NCBI RefSeq assembly: GCF_036983985.1
Contig: NZ_JALAHQ010000001.1
Span: forward strand, 1,054,001 to 1,118,000
From: Alishewanella metallidurans
Lineage (GTDB): Bacteria; Pseudomonadota; Gammaproteobacteria; Enterobacterales; Alteromonadaceae
Direction: 5' to 3'
DNA: 64,000 nucleotides
Positions 43,000-52,306 of this stretch are shown here, piece by piece; position 1 is the first letter of the stretch; the number at the start of each line of letters is the position of its first letter. The position numbers were made by a program, and so were the translations under genes. The notes beneath the pieces were generated by a model. The model was not told the DNA's origin. It was given only the letters and a program-made list of their open reading frames with translations, and did no database searches.

Positions 43000-44550
43000 A
43001 TGCTTGAAGCGGTCTGGATAGGTTTTGCTTTTTCTCTTGGTTTATTGGTCCGAGCTATAGGTTTACCGCCACTAATCGGTTATTTGATAGCAGGCTTTGT
43101 CATATCGGCTACTTCTGCCGATTTAAATTACCCGTCTGAGGGTAACGACATTATTCATCACGTTGCGCATTTAGGTGTGTTGCTACTGCTATTTACTGTG
43201 GGTTTAAAGCTTAATGTCCGCAGTTTAGGTAAGTCTGAAGTGCTGGGTACTAGCATGCTGCATTTCGGGTTATCAATAGTTTTAACTTTACCCGCAGCAC
43301 TGTTTATTTTTGATGTTAGCCTATATCAGGCATTATTACTGGCGGTAGCCTTAGCGTTCTCTAGCACGGTGTTAGCAGCCAAAGTGTTGGAAGGTAAACG
43401 AGAAATACGCGCCTTTCATGGCCGAGTTGCCATCGGCATTTTAATTATGCAAGATTTACTAGCATTATTAGTAATGAGCATTGCTAACGGCACTGCGCCT
43501 TCACCTTGGGCGTTACTGGTGTTTTTATTACCTTTGCTGCGGCCAGTGTTATATAAATTGCTTGATGTTAGCGGCCATGAAGATTTACTTATTTTGTTTG
43601 GTTTAATGCTGGCATTAGTGGTTGGCGGCCAAGGCTTTGAAATGGTTGGTTTAAGCTCTGAGCTTGGTGCTTTGGTGTTTGGCGCAATATTGGCAAAACA
43701 TCCCCGTGCAGGCGAGCTGGCGAAATCATTATGGAGTATTAAAGAGTTTTTCTTAGTTGGGTTTTTTCTACAAATTGGTATTGATGGTTTACCCGATGCC
43801 AATGCATGGCTATTTGCCGGTGTTATGTCGCTATTGTTACCGATAAAAGCACTACTGTTTTTCTTGTTATTGGTGTTTTTTAAACTTCGGGCACGTAGTG
43901 CATTTTTAGCCAGTTTAAGCCTAACTAATTACAGTGAGTTTGGTCTTATTGTTGCTAGCGTGGTGTTGCCGCAGTGGCTAATTCCGTTGGCGTTAACGGT
44001 TGCTATCTCTTTTGTTATTTCAGCGCCACTAAACCGCTTTGCCCATCCGTTATATGACCGGTTATGTAATAGGTTATTAAAGTTCGAACGCAATATTCAT
44101 CACCCTGATGAGCAACCTATATCTCTAGGCGAAGCAGAAATACTCATTATGGGCATGGGCCGTACGGGTAATGCGGCTTATCATTATCTTGAAGATAAGC
44201 GTAATATTATTGCTATGGATTCAGATCCAGCTAAAGTGCTGGAACATAAAAGTAAGGGTATTAATATATTTTATGCTGACGCAGAAGATCAGATATTTTG
44301 GCAGGGCTTAAACTTTGGTGCTGTTGAAGCCGTCATTTTGAGTATGAATGATGTTGAGGCAAAAATGATTGCTGCGAGAAAATTGCGTGATGCTGGTTTT
44401 AAAGGCTTTATTGTTTCGCATAGTATGCATGATGATGAAGCGCGAGATATTATTGCTGCTGGTGCAGACCAAACCTATTTAACCATGTCAGAAGCGGGTG
44501 TGGGTATTGCCGAACACGTAAAACAACATTGCTTTAATAAAAGTGCATAG
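43000..44550 (+). CDS. Kef-type cation/proton antiporter with RCK domain
   Basis: A 516-aa CPA2 antiporter. About 12 transmembrane helices (1-365) are followed by an RCK/TrkA-N domain beginning ILIMGMGRTG (about 382), the Rossmann nucleotide loop. Probably potassium efflux coupled to proton entry, with nucleotide gating. There is no KefF/G-type ancillary gene. A perfect terminator follows. Confidence 0.9.
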   Translation: MLEAVWIGFAFSLGLLVRAIGLPPLIGYLIAGFVISATSADLNYPSEGNDIIHHVAHLGVLLLLFTVGLKLNVRSLGKSEVLGTSMLHFGLSIVLTLPAALFIFDVSLYQALLLAVALAFSSTVLAAKVLEGKREIRAFHGRVAIGILIMQDLLALLVMSIANGTAPSPWALLVFLLPLLRPVLYKLLDVSGHEDLLILFGLMLALVVGGQGFEMVGLSSELGALVFGAILAKHPRAGELAKSLWSIKEFFLVGFFLQIGIDGLPDANAWLFAGVMSLLLPIKALLFFLLLVFFKLRARSAFLASLSLTNYSEFGLIVASVVLPQWLIPLALTVAISFVISAPLNRFAHPLYDRLCNRLLKFERNIHHPDEQPISLGEAEILIMGMGRTGNAAYHYLEDKRNIIAMDSDPAKVLEHKSKGINIFYADAEDQIFWQGLNFGAVEAVILSMNDVEAKMIAARKLRDAGFKGFIVSHSMHDDEARDIIAAGADQTYLTMSEAGVGIAEHVKQHCFNKSA

Positions 44551-44570
44551 TTAGTCATAAAGCAGAAACA

Positions 44571-44598
44571 AACAAGGCGCCATTAGGCGCCTTGTTTT
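44571..44598. terminator. bidirectional terminator
   Basis: AACAAGGCGCC pairs with GGCGCCTTGTT, with a T tract; it separates the antiporter and the convergent DUF3718 gene. Confidence 0.9.
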
Positions 44599-44612
44599 AT
44601 ATATTCAGCGTA

Positions 44613-44984
44613 TTAGCTAGCGCTACGCTCTTTGATGGCAGCGATAATAGGTGATGCACCAAAGCCATTGCTTGCTGCCCATTCAACGTCACCTGACGCA
44701 GCAACTTGGCTACCAGGTAATTGGCTGATAATAAAGCCAGCAGCATCTGCAGCATTATGCTTAATAGCATGACGAACTAATGGTAAACCATCACAAACGA
44801 TACCGTCATACACGTTACGTAAACGTAAGCGGTTATCCGCTAAGGTTTTACGCAGGTTGTTTTTGCTATCAGCGGCTACATAAGAACAAATAGATTGTGC
44901 CAGCTGTTCGTCAGCTGCAACTGGAGTGCTGATAAATGAAGTTGCTGCGATGATCGTAGCTAAAGAAAGTAATTTTGCGTTCAT
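44613..44984 (-). CDS. secreted DUF3718 protein
   Basis: A 123-aa exported protein (signal ending VAA/D). The DUF3718 body shows SICSYVAADSKNNLRKTL, RLRNVYDGIVCDGLPLVRHA with two cysteines, and ASPIIAAIKERS. The leader is about 230 nt and carries a cyclic-di-GMP-I riboswitch, so expression should track the motile/sessile switch. The family has no assigned function. TGGAGC precedes the ATG. Confidence 0.85.
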   Translation of the reverse strand: MNAKLLSLATIIAATSFISTPVAADEQLAQSICSYVAADSKNNLRKTLADNRLRLRNVYDGIVCDGLPLVRHAIKHNAADAAGFIISQLPGSQVAASGDVEWAASNGFGASPIIAAIKERSAS

Positions 44985-45060
44985 AGTCGTGCTCCAAAAT
45001 GAGTTATTTCACAATCAATAATTAAGTAATTTCAATTATTTAAAGTACTTATCGCGAAAG

Positions 45061-45075
45061 GACATGCAGCATGTC
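45061..45075 (-). promoter_or_regulatory. hairpin in the c-di-GMP expression platform
   Basis: GACATGC and GCATGTC form a 7-bp stem between the aptamer and the DUF3718 gene, so it is a candidate switching or terminator stem. The following CTTTC is a weak T run. Confidence 0.4.
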
Positions 45076-45107
45076 GAGTAACTCTGACGGAGCAGAATAA
45101 ACATCGC

Positions 45108-45212
45108 ATTTGCGACGGCAGCCCAGCTATCGTAGATGCCATACTATGGCAACCCTTAGACCTGAAGCTTTGCGTGTACACCCTTTCGGATGACTTGCCT
45201 TTCGATTGTTAA
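45108..45212 (-). promoter_or_regulatory. cyclic-di-GMP-I (GEMM) riboswitch
   Basis: Read on the minus strand, the core matches the GEMM-I consensus. There is a stem capped by a GAAA tetraloop (CATCC-GAAA-GGGTG, loop at 45184-45187). The conserved ACGCAAAGC (45167-45175) and the tetraloop-receptor side CAGGTCTAAGG follow. The second stem is capped by CATCTACGATAG and closed by CTGGGCTGCC, which pairs with GGCA of the 5' strand. It lies about 120 nt before the DUF3718 gene on the same strand. A short TCGCA-TGCGA hairpin overlaps its 3' edge and could be the switch. Nothing else is seen in the rest of the 409-bp gap except a likely promoter of the plus-strand gene. Confidence 0.85.
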
Positions 45213-45393
45213 CATTTTAAATAGTGCCGGTTTTTTATGCAAGCTTAATTTTATTATTAAGCGGTTAATACCTCAAAAGCGTAGATAGTTTACATATAGT
45301 CGTTATAAATACTTCATTTAACGCTACAATTAACCGCAACGCAGCATTTAGATAGTAAATACACTATTTGTTATCGCTAAATTTGGAGTACTT

Positions 45394-45726
45394 ATGATCG
45401 TTACCTTTAAAACTAAAGCCAGTGGTAATTTAATTTATTTTAAAGATGTGGCTATTAAGCTACTAGCGTTAATGGGAAGAGATGACAAAGTACCTTCTGC
45501 GCTGTTTGCTGAGGATGTAGCTGCGGCTCTGGCTAAACTACAACACGGGCTAGCCGAGATAGCACGAGAAGAACAAGAAAAAGTAAAACAAAATGAAAAT
45601 TTGGCGGAACAGCGGGTATCCTCGGCTACAACAAAAGCCTACATTAGTTTAAATGTGCGCGCTGAACCCTTGCTTGAGATGCTACAAAAGGCCGTAAAAA
45701 AACAGTGTCCAGTACAATGGGAGTAA
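45394..45726 (+). CDS. DUF1840 protein
   Basis: A 110-aa cytoplasmic protein matching DUF1840: IVTFKTKASGNLIYFKDVAIKLLALMGRDDKVPSALFAEDV, then a charged helical linker and a C-terminal helix AEPLLEMLQKA. TTTGGAG lies before the ATG. Function unknown. It is divergent from the riboswitch-controlled gene and ends in a terminator. Confidence 0.85.
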   Translation: MIVTFKTKASGNLIYFKDVAIKLLALMGRDDKVPSALFAEDVAAALAKLQHGLAEIAREEQEKVKQNENLAEQRVSSATTKAYISLNVRAEPLLEMLQKAVKKQCPVQWE

Positions 45727-45731
45727 AAGTT

Positions 45732-45766
45732 AAACGGGTAACGCTACATTAGTGCTACCCGTTTTT
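45732..45766 (+). terminator. rho-independent terminator after the DUF1840 gene
   Basis: AAACGGGTA pairs with TACCCGTTT, followed by TTT. Confidence 0.82.
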
Positions 45767-45786
45767 ATTAAGATAAACTTATAGAG

Positions 45787-46140
45787 TTAAGGCTTTTTTA
45801 CCCACTTGCCATCAAGTAAAATAAAGTGTCCAGAGTTAGTGCGTTCTATCGCTTTTTTACCGGCCATGGCTTCTACATCGGCTACGGCAATATTATTTTG
45901 CTGAGCTAGGCGGCTATATTCAGCGCGTCTTGCATCGTTAATTAATTTAACGATGTCGTTGGCATCCGCATTCGATGTCACTGCACCTAGGTAGCCGTTA
46001 GCTTGTTCACCAACTAAACCTTGAGCTTTCGCTTGCCCCAACGTTGCCATAGCCTGCTGCAAATTCATGGCTAGCACCGGCAAGCTAAGTGCAAACAGGG
46101 CCGGTAACAACAGCATTTTTACTTTAGTCATTAATTTCAT
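45787..46140 (-). CDS. ydbL: periplasmic YdbL (DUF1318) protein
   Basis: A 117-aa protein with a signal ending near VLA/M. The family body has AKAQGLVGEQANGYLG and AIERTNSGHFILLDGKWVKKP. ATG 46140 was chosen because AGGAG lies 6 bp before it; longer in-frame starts do not have one. In E. coli YdbL assists the YdbH-YnbE bridge that carries phospholipid to the outer membrane. It is last in the ydbH-ynbE-ydbL operon. Confidence 0.9.
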   Translation of the reverse strand: MKLMTKVKMLLLPALFALSLPVLAMNLQQAMATLGQAKAQGLVGEQANGYLGAVTSNADANDIVKLINDARRAEYSRLAQQNNIAVADVEAMAGKKAIERTNSGHFILLDGKWVKKP

Positions 46141-46150
46141 CTTGGGCTCC

Positions 46151-46339
46151 TTAGAATAAACCGCTGTCGTCGCTGAACAATTCATCTAATTGTTTATCGA
46201 CTTTAATAAAAATTTCGTGCTGAATTTTAACATTCAAATTAATGTTAATCGGCTCGGATGGCAGCGCTACTTGCACCTTAGGTGTGCAGGCGCCAAGTAG
46301 CAGTACCAGCATGGCTGAGGCTGTTAATTGTTGGATCAT
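46151..46339 (-). CDS. ynbE: YnbE lipoprotein
   Basis: A 62-aa outer-membrane lipoprotein with lipobox LGAC (Cys18). The mature part NINLNVKIQHEIFIKVDKQLDELF is the YnbE beta-strand segment. In E. coli YnbE stacks on the C-terminus of YdbH to complete an intermembrane bridge. It overlaps ydbH by 4 bp (ATGA). Confidence 0.9.
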   Translation of the reverse strand: MIQQLTASAMLVLLLGACTPKVQVALPSEPININLNVKIQHEIFIKVDKQLDELFSDDSGLF

Positions 46340-48945
46340 GGTTTAGCTCCATTAGCGCGGTTTGCGCTTGATTGTTGTATGCGTTGCTGTACCCGTTGCT
46401 TAATTTTGTCGCTGATTTTGCTACTTAATTGCAAACTGGTGATCAATGCGGGTATATCTTCCTCTAAATTTATATTGAGGTTTATCGCTCTACCACCTTC
46501 CAACGCAGGGTTACTGCCTTGCAAGTTAAGCGTTAATATAAGTTGGCCTTGATTGTTATAGCTTACATCACTGGCCAGCACTGAGTAATGAAAATCGTTT
46601 AATGCATCTAATACTACCTTCATGCCTGAATTACCTGCCGCCATGTTTTCTGCGCCAGTAGGGCGGTATTGTAGTTCTCCACCTGGGCTTTCTGCGGCAA
46701 TATGACCATTTTTTATGGTTGCGCCACTGCGATTAATAAGTAAGGGAACAGTACCTGAGATACGGCCATTACCGGTTAAATCGGTAGTGGGGTGTTGTTG
46801 CAGTAACTTAGCTAGGTTGATCTGGCTTAACTGCAATATCACTTCTTGTTGCTCTTTCGTTAGGTCAAGAGTTACTGGCTGCACCGTTATTTGGCCGCCC
46901 ATGGCTTGTAATAGCAGCTGAGTAACGGTCAATTTACCGGCGACGGGGGCACTAGCTAAGGCATGGTATTGAGCCGCTAATTTTAATGGGCCAACGACTA
47001 CCCCGTGATCTATTTCTTTTAATGTCGTGTTTTCGGTAGTAAGCGTGATTTCATTGGCATCGTAGTTTAGATTAAGCTCGGCTGATAAGTCTTTAAATAA
47101 GCTGCGATCATAAATACCACTTATACCGGATAAATTAAGGTTAGCTTGGGCCTTTAAAGAGTCAGTATAGTGAAGACTACCGCTAGCATTCATTCGCCCT
47201 CGGCTAAACTCTAATAACGCTGGCCAACTGGTAAAAGAGGCCATTAACGGGTTACCCGCCAATAAAAACATCTCATCAAGTTGCCAGTTAAGTTCTAACT
47301 GCTTATTTTGATACTCTAGTTGATGATTAATACCTAAATTAGCATGGTTGCTAAGTGCGCCGTTAACCGTTAATGCATGTTGCGATGCAGTAGTAAGGTC
47401 TAATTTACCGCTAATATCCGCTTGCCACTGCCAGCTTTGTGTTAATAACTCTGTCTGCTTAATACTGCCTAATGTCAGCGCGATCTGGCTTTTAAAATCG
47501 ATACGGTGAAATTGACTATCACCATTGAATTTGCTTGGTGATATATCTAACTGGATTGTTTTAGCACTGATATCGTTGACACTCAGGTGTTGTAAAATGA
47601 GCTGAGCAGTTTTTATATCAAGTTGCCAGCTATCGTCTAACCAATTGGCAGTAAACTGACTGTGTAAGCTGAGTTGTTCCAGCCTAGTTTGTGGTGTAGG
47701 GGTAAATGTTTGCTGCTGCAGCGCTAGCTCACTGTGTTGCAGCGTTGCACTTAGCGGCGGTATAAGGTTAATTATTGCAGCACTATTAAACGAAATATTA
47801 GTGGCGCCTTGTGAGCTAATACTCACCTGTACTGGCAACGCCGTGAATTGTGGCTTAGTTTTACCATCGGCATAAAGCCTAATATTAACAATGTCAGCTT
47901 GTATACCTTTTTGTTGCAAGGCATCAGGCAGTATTGGCTGCAGCAGTGCAAGCTCGCTGTTTAATTTATAAAGGCTTAGTTCACCATCACTTAACCCTAT
48001 TTCTAGTTGCAGCTGACCTTGTAATTGACCAATGCCTGGCACTGACAGCGGTGAGGGTAAATGAAGGGTTAGTTGTCCGTTACCACTAGCTTGTTGGCTA
48101 ATACTGATTAAATCGAGTTGCTTAGGTAAATCAAACTGCCAATCACTGTTGAGTGTTACCGGAGCAGTAAATTGTGCAACGGCATCCGCGGGTAATTCGA
48201 GTTGCCAAGCGCTAATTTGTTGTAATAACCATGGAGATGGCGGGGCTATTTGCAGCGTTATATTGCCGCTTGTATGCAACAGCTCTGGTTGTTTACCAAC
48301 TTGTTGGCTCAAGGTTTGTGCTAAATTTAGGCTAATACTATCATCAAACGTTAATTGGCTATTAAGTAAGGGTAGGCCTTGTACGGTTTGGTAATCACCT
48401 TGCAGGTTTAACCTTAGTATGTCCGCATTAGCAGCGTCATAACCATACAACTGATAACGTAAATGTTGCTCTGCTATTTGTAGCTGCGCAGCTAATAGAT
48501 AATCGCACTGGCCTGCTGGGCAAGGTAGGCTGAGCATCAGTTGCTTTATATCTATTTGCTTCGGGAACTGAGTTGGTATTTGCCAGTTGCTTGGCAAGCT
48601 ATAGTTTAGTTCTGCTAGTGGGTCTTTATCTGGTGCCGAGCGCGGCCACTGTGTAAGTATTACTTTGCCACTGCCAAGGCTAATCTGTTGCAGAGTAGGG
48701 CGAAATAACGACGGAAAATGCCAACGTATTACAAGATCATTAAGTTCAGCTTTTACTGCAGGTTGTTCTAGCTCAAAGCTTAAATGCTTAAGTTGCAGTT
48801 GATGTAGGCTAAGGGTTTTTATGCCAAATTGCAGGTTATGTATGGCTAAAGTCTGCAGTGTTTTTTGCCAATACCAGTAGCCTGCAGAAAAAAGCAGTAC
48901 AACGAGTATTAACATTGTTAGCAGTACTTTAGGCCAGTGACGCAT
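46336..48945 (-). CDS. ydbH: YdbH AsmA-like phospholipid transport protein
   Basis: An 869-aa AsmA-like bridge protein with one N-terminal transmembrane anchor (about 8-27, LLTMLILVVLLFSAGYWYW) and a long periplasmic beta-rich body. The C-terminus (about 650-850) carries the conserved GNGRISGTVPLLINRSGATIKNGHIAAESPGGELQY region, the AsmA C-terminal signature. It is expected to move phospholipids between membranes, redundantly with TamB and YhdP. First gene of the three-gene operon. Confidence 0.9.
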   Translation of the reverse strand: MRHWPKVLLTMLILVVLLFSAGYWYWQKTLQTLAIHNLQFGIKTLSLHQLQLKHLSFELEQPAVKAELNDLVIRWHFPSLFRPTLQQISLGSGKVILTQWPRSAPDKDPLAELNYSLPSNWQIPTQFPKQIDIKQLMLSLPCPAGQCDYLLAAQLQIAEQHLRYQLYGYDAANADILRLNLQGDYQTVQGLPLLNSQLTFDDSISLNLAQTLSQQVGKQPELLHTSGNITLQIAPPSPWLLQQISAWQLELPADAVAQFTAPVTLNSDWQFDLPKQLDLISISQQASGNGQLTLHLPSPLSVPGIGQLQGQLQLEIGLSDGELSLYKLNSELALLQPILPDALQQKGIQADIVNIRLYADGKTKPQFTALPVQVSISSQGATNISFNSAAIINLIPPLSATLQHSELALQQQTFTPTPQTRLEQLSLHSQFTANWLDDSWQLDIKTAQLILQHLSVNDISAKTIQLDISPSKFNGDSQFHRIDFKSQIALTLGSIKQTELLTQSWQWQADISGKLDLTTASQHALTVNGALSNHANLGINHQLEYQNKQLELNWQLDEMFLLAGNPLMASFTSWPALLEFSRGRMNASGSLHYTDSLKAQANLNLSGISGIYDRSLFKDLSAELNLNYDANEITLTTENTTLKEIDHGVVVGPLKLAAQYHALASAPVAGKLTVTQLLLQAMGGQITVQPVTLDLTKEQQEVILQLSQINLAKLLQQHPTTDLTGNGRISGTVPLLINRSGATIKNGHIAAESPGGELQYRPTGAENMAAGNSGMKVVLDALNDFHYSVLASDVSYNNQGQLILTLNLQGSNPALEGGRAINLNINLEEDIPALITSLQLSSKISDKIKQRVQQRIQQSSANRANGAKP

Positions 48946-49022
48946 TGAATATCCTTAATTTACTTCAGCAGACACTACGCTGAACTGACTGAATAGCTTA
49001 TGAATAATTGAGACCAATAGAA

Positions 49023-49042
49023 AGGGTAGCCTAAGCTACCCT
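49023..49042 (-). terminator. terminator after the M28 peptidase
   Basis: AGGGTAGC pairs with GCTACCCT; a TTTCT run follows on the minus strand. A second palindrome, CAATAACAGCTGTTATTG, lies just before it. Confidence 0.7.
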
Positions 49043-49067
49043 ATACAACAATAACAGCTGTTATTGC

Positions 49068-50768
49068 TTATTTACGAGCATTCGCTGAGGTATCACGCAG
49101 TGCGCGAAACTCATTGGTTTTGTTCCAATTTGGCCATTCGCGGCTATTTGCCAACTCATTACCCACTTGGTAGAACAGGAATAAATCTTGTTGTGCACCA
49201 CGTAAATCCCAGTTGTCGTCCCACTCGTCGGTTACTTTGTGGTAGCAGCATTTATTGTATTCAGCACTTTGCGCTTTACCCCATTCGATACCTTTTTCAA
49301 AGTGATCGTTGCCGCCTTTAGCGTACAGTATAGGTACACCTTTTTTCGATAGGTTAAAATGGTCCGAACGATAGGCTGTGCCTGCCGCAGGGTTTGGCTC
49401 ACGCACGGCATAACGGCCTTGTTGTTTAGTATATTTGATTAAAATATCCTCGGCATTATTATTACCAAGACCAACCACCACCATATCTTTCATTGGGCCA
49501 TATACGTTCATCACGTCCATGTTAATGCCCACTACCGTTTTCTCTAATGGGAATACTGGGTTAGCGGCATACCACGCCGAGCCTAATAGGCCGCGCTCTT
49601 CTGCCGTTACCGCAACAAATACAACTGAACGTTCTGGTTGTTTTTGTTGGGTAAAGTACTCTGCGAGTGCTAATAAGCCGCCCGTACCAGAGGCGTTATC
49701 TTGTGCGCCGTTAAATACTTTGTTACTTGGGTTGGAAAAATCCATACCTAGATGATCCCAGTGCGCCATATAAAGCACGTATTCATCGGGATATTTGCTA
49801 CCTTCGATATAACCCACTACGTTGCTTGAGGTAAGTTCACGTAGATTGTTTTTTACACTAATTGATGCAGTTGCATCTAAGGCCACGGCTTTGAAATCTT
49901 TTTCTAGTGCTTTTTTATGCATTGTTGCTAAGTCGGTACCGATATGTGCAAGTAGCTTTTCGGCTGACTCAGTGGTGATCCAACCTTCAACCTTGGCTAA
50001 ATCGGCGTTTTTATTTTCATTAACCAAGTCAAATTTAATTGGCGAGCCGTGTGCAACCACACCCCAACCATAACTGGCGGCGTCGGTTTCATGAATAATT
50101 AATGCCATTGCCGCACCTTGACGTGCTGCTTCTTCATATTTATAGGTCCAGCGGCCGTAATAGGTCATGGCATCGCCATTAAATAATGCGGGATCTTTAG
50201 TTGCAAAGCCTGGATCGTTAACAAACATCACCACGGTTTTGCCTTTTACGTCTAAACCTTCGTAGTCGTTCCAATTGTATTCTGGCGCAACAATACCATA
50301 ACCAACAAAGACCATTTCGCTGTCGGTTACTTCAACTTGCTCGGTAACTTGCTTAGTCCAGGCGGTCATATCATCGCGGTAATTAAACTGCGCCGGCAAG
50401 TTTTTACCTTTTAACGTCATTGCTGATACTTGAGTCGGATCAATTTGCACTAAAGAAACAGGTTGTTTATAGCTGTCACCATTAATTGGCTTTAAGCCAA
50501 TACGACGAAAGTTATCTTCTAAAAAAGCGACAGTTAGCTCTTCGCCTTTAGTTGCTGGCGCGCGGCCTTGAAACTCGTCAGATGATAAGGTTTTAATATA
50601 TTCACCTAACCGCGGGTTAACCTCGGTTATTTTAAATTCATTTTGCAATTCAACCGCAGGCTTGACTTGAGCCGTTGTTGTATCTGCTGGTTGCTTTGAG
50701 CAGGCACTAAGTAGCGCACCTGCCGCCAGTAAACTGGCAAGCGTGGTAAACCTGGAAAGGGTTGTCAT
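49068..50768 (-). CDS. M28 family zinc aminopeptidase lipoprotein
   Basis: A 566-aa peptidase. Lipobox LSAC (Cys23). A PA domain insert (about 150-290) splits the catalytic fold. Zinc ligands are in AHWDHLG, AQDNASGTGG, TAEERGLLG (the catalytic Glu and the zinc Glu), NMDV and RSDHFNLSKKG. It is probably anchored facing the periplasm, trimming peptides. Transcribed alone. Confidence 0.9.
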   Translation of the reverse strand: MTTLSRFTTLASLLAAGALLSACSKQPADTTTAQVKPAVELQNEFKITEVNPRLGEYIKTLSSDEFQGRAPATKGEELTVAFLEDNFRRIGLKPINGDSYKQPVSLVQIDPTQVSAMTLKGKNLPAQFNYRDDMTAWTKQVTEQVEVTDSEMVFVGYGIVAPEYNWNDYEGLDVKGKTVVMFVNDPGFATKDPALFNGDAMTYYGRWTYKYEEAARQGAAMALIIHETDAASYGWGVVAHGSPIKFDLVNENKNADLAKVEGWITTESAEKLLAHIGTDLATMHKKALEKDFKAVALDATASISVKNNLRELTSSNVVGYIEGSKYPDEYVLYMAHWDHLGMDFSNPSNKVFNGAQDNASGTGGLLALAEYFTQQKQPERSVVFVAVTAEERGLLGSAWYAANPVFPLEKTVVGINMDVMNVYGPMKDMVVVGLGNNNAEDILIKYTKQQGRYAVREPNPAAGTAYRSDHFNLSKKGVPILYAKGGNDHFEKGIEWGKAQSAEYNKCCYHKVTDEWDDNWDLRGAQQDLFLFYQVGNELANSREWPNWNKTNEFRALRDTSANARK

Positions 50769-50900
50769 GGTTACTCCGTAGTTTTTATCGTTATATGTTT
50801 AGCTATTTAGTGCCGCTGTCACGGCAGCTGTTGTAAAAACACTTTATCTTAACGCAACTCTGTAGCCTCAACCAGTAAACTGGTCGATAAAGCTCGACGA

Positions 50901-51503
50901 TTAGTCTTTATAGCCCCATGGCAACGGCGGTAATGCCACCGGTTTTGTTAAATCAAAATCAACTCGAAATTCTCGTCCTTCACGAATTAAGCGATAGCTA
51001 AAAGTGGTAGGATAAATATACATTTGCCAAATGTTGCTGTTAGATTGTGGCATGCCTAAGCGAGTAAACAACTCTTTAGAGTACTGATCTGCGGGGAAGC
51101 TTTGCACCGTTGGCCAACCGGCATCTAAAGTATGGCCGCCATACATGGTTGACTCATCATAGCTACCGTCTTTCATCCGGTGATCATGCTTTAAACTTAA
51201 GCCTGAACCAGTTTTAGTAATAATCCAGGTGCGAGAGTGATCGTTGCCAACATGAAACGGGATCTGCAGTTGGTTGTCAGTACAATTACGCACATGCATA
51301 ATTAATGCACCGTCAAAACCTCCGCTTGCCGGATTATCCATTACAACTTTACCAGCATAAGCTTTGCCGCAATGTGCGCGTAAATTATCAAAATAAGCAT
51401 CATGGCTGACAATAGATACTAATGGCGCATTTTGTATGGTGTTAGCAAATATACTGGTCGAAAATATTAACGTTAAAGCGCCGGTAATCATGGACTTGTG
51501 CAT
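50901..51503 (-). CDS. exported protein of unknown function
   Basis: A 200-aa protein with a signal peptide (SIFA/N). Notable blocks are HCGKAYAGKVV, MHVRNCTDNQLQIPFHVGNDHSRTWIITKTGSGLSLKHDHRMKDGS and LIREGREFRVDFDLT. Two cysteines are likely paired. It resembles an unnamed family in Alteromonadales that I cannot assign. Soluble, beta-rich. Start preceded by GGAGAG. Confidence 0.65.
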   Translation of the reverse strand: MHKSMITGALTLIFSTSIFANTIQNAPLVSIVSHDAYFDNLRAHCGKAYAGKVVMDNPASGGFDGALIMHVRNCTDNQLQIPFHVGNDHSRTWIITKTGSGLSLKHDHRMKDGSYDESTMYGGHTLDAGWPTVQSFPADQYSKELFTRLGMPQSNSNIWQMYIYPTTFSYRLIREGREFRVDFDLTKPVALPPLPWGYKD

Positions 51504-51600
51504 TTATCTCTCCTTGTAATTTGGCCGGACTATAACCTTTGTACGTAATAGCTGCAAACTGGTGTTATTCTTAAGTTGTAGGTAACAGGAGCAAACACAA

Positions 51601-51870
51601 ATGCAAAACGAACTTGATGGTAAATTTTTATTAACGGTATTTGGTAAAGTGGAACAACATGGTCAGCCAATAAAGAATGAGCTGGGTGCGGGGTTTACAC
51701 TAGATGGTATGACGGTTAATTCAGGTTTTGACGGTTATGAGGTGTATTTTAATGATGGTAAAGTGCAATTAACACTGGGTTTTCATAATAAATGGCACAG
51801 TGATGCTAAGTCAGAGAAAGATATGGACGACTTTATTACGCAGTTGAAAAAAATTAATGAAAAGTACTAA
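51601..51870 (+). CDS. small DUF3081-like protein
   Basis: An 89-aa cytoplasmic protein, LDGKFLLTVFGKVEQHG, then FDGYEVYFNDGKVQLTLGFHNKWH and a charged C-terminal helix. It resembles DUF3081, from memory. AGGAG stands near the ATG. The lysine riboswitch leader begins about 180 bp downstream. Function unknown. Confidence 0.68.
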   Translation: MQNELDGKFLLTVFGKVEQHGQPIKNELGAGFTLDGMTVNSGFDGYEVYFNDGKVQLTLGFHNKWHSDAKSEKDMDDFITQLKKINEKY

Positions 51871-52048
51871 TTTTTTTCACATTGCTAAGGATTTGTTCAG
51901 TTACACGCGTTAAAATAGCGCCGAATTATAAGCGCTGGCAGTATACAGTAGTAAGCTAACCTATAACTTTGTAATTTAGACGGCTATAAGGCTATTGTCT
52001 GGATTGAAAAAACAAGGTAAGGTAATGCCCGTCAATCATATTAGATAG

Positions 52049-52215
52049 ACCAGAAGAGGTGCGTTAGCCAGGTAACTCGGGACAGATGTCTATACATCGT
52101 AGCCCGAGTGAGGGGGCGTAACGCCGAAAAAAACACCAGTATAGAACAGTGTTTTTTGGCCGTATCGGTTGAATCCGTGCGACTGTCACCTGAATTTCGG
52201 TGGAGAGCTTCTGGC
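52049..52215 (+). promoter_or_regulatory. lysine riboswitch (L box)
   Basis: The whole aptamer matches the family. P1 is CCAGAAG (52050-52056) with CTTCTGG (52208-52214). The conserved AGAGGTGCG follows P1. Then come GGTAACTCGGGACAG, AGGGGGCGTAACGCCGA, GGTTGAATCC, CTGTCACC and TCGGTGGAGAG, in the order of the E. coli lysC leader. Downstream, GCTTCT (52207-52212) can pair with AGAAGC (52229-52234) just before a T6 tract (52241-52246). The rest of the 436-bp gap (51871-52048) would hold the promoter; I see no clear hexamers. Confidence 0.93.
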
Positions 52216-52306
52216 CTTTGTTAATTATAGAAGCGGTCTGTTTTTTCGTTTTGCTATTAGCAAATGCCATGCTCTGCTTATTATGTTTTATAAGGAGAGA
52301 TCCCTT

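Noticed and set aside
52169..52306. 46-codon N-terminal extension of lysC
   Set aside because: The segment is the lysine riboswitch and its platform; the TTG at 52307 has the ribosome-binding site and matches E. coli LysC.
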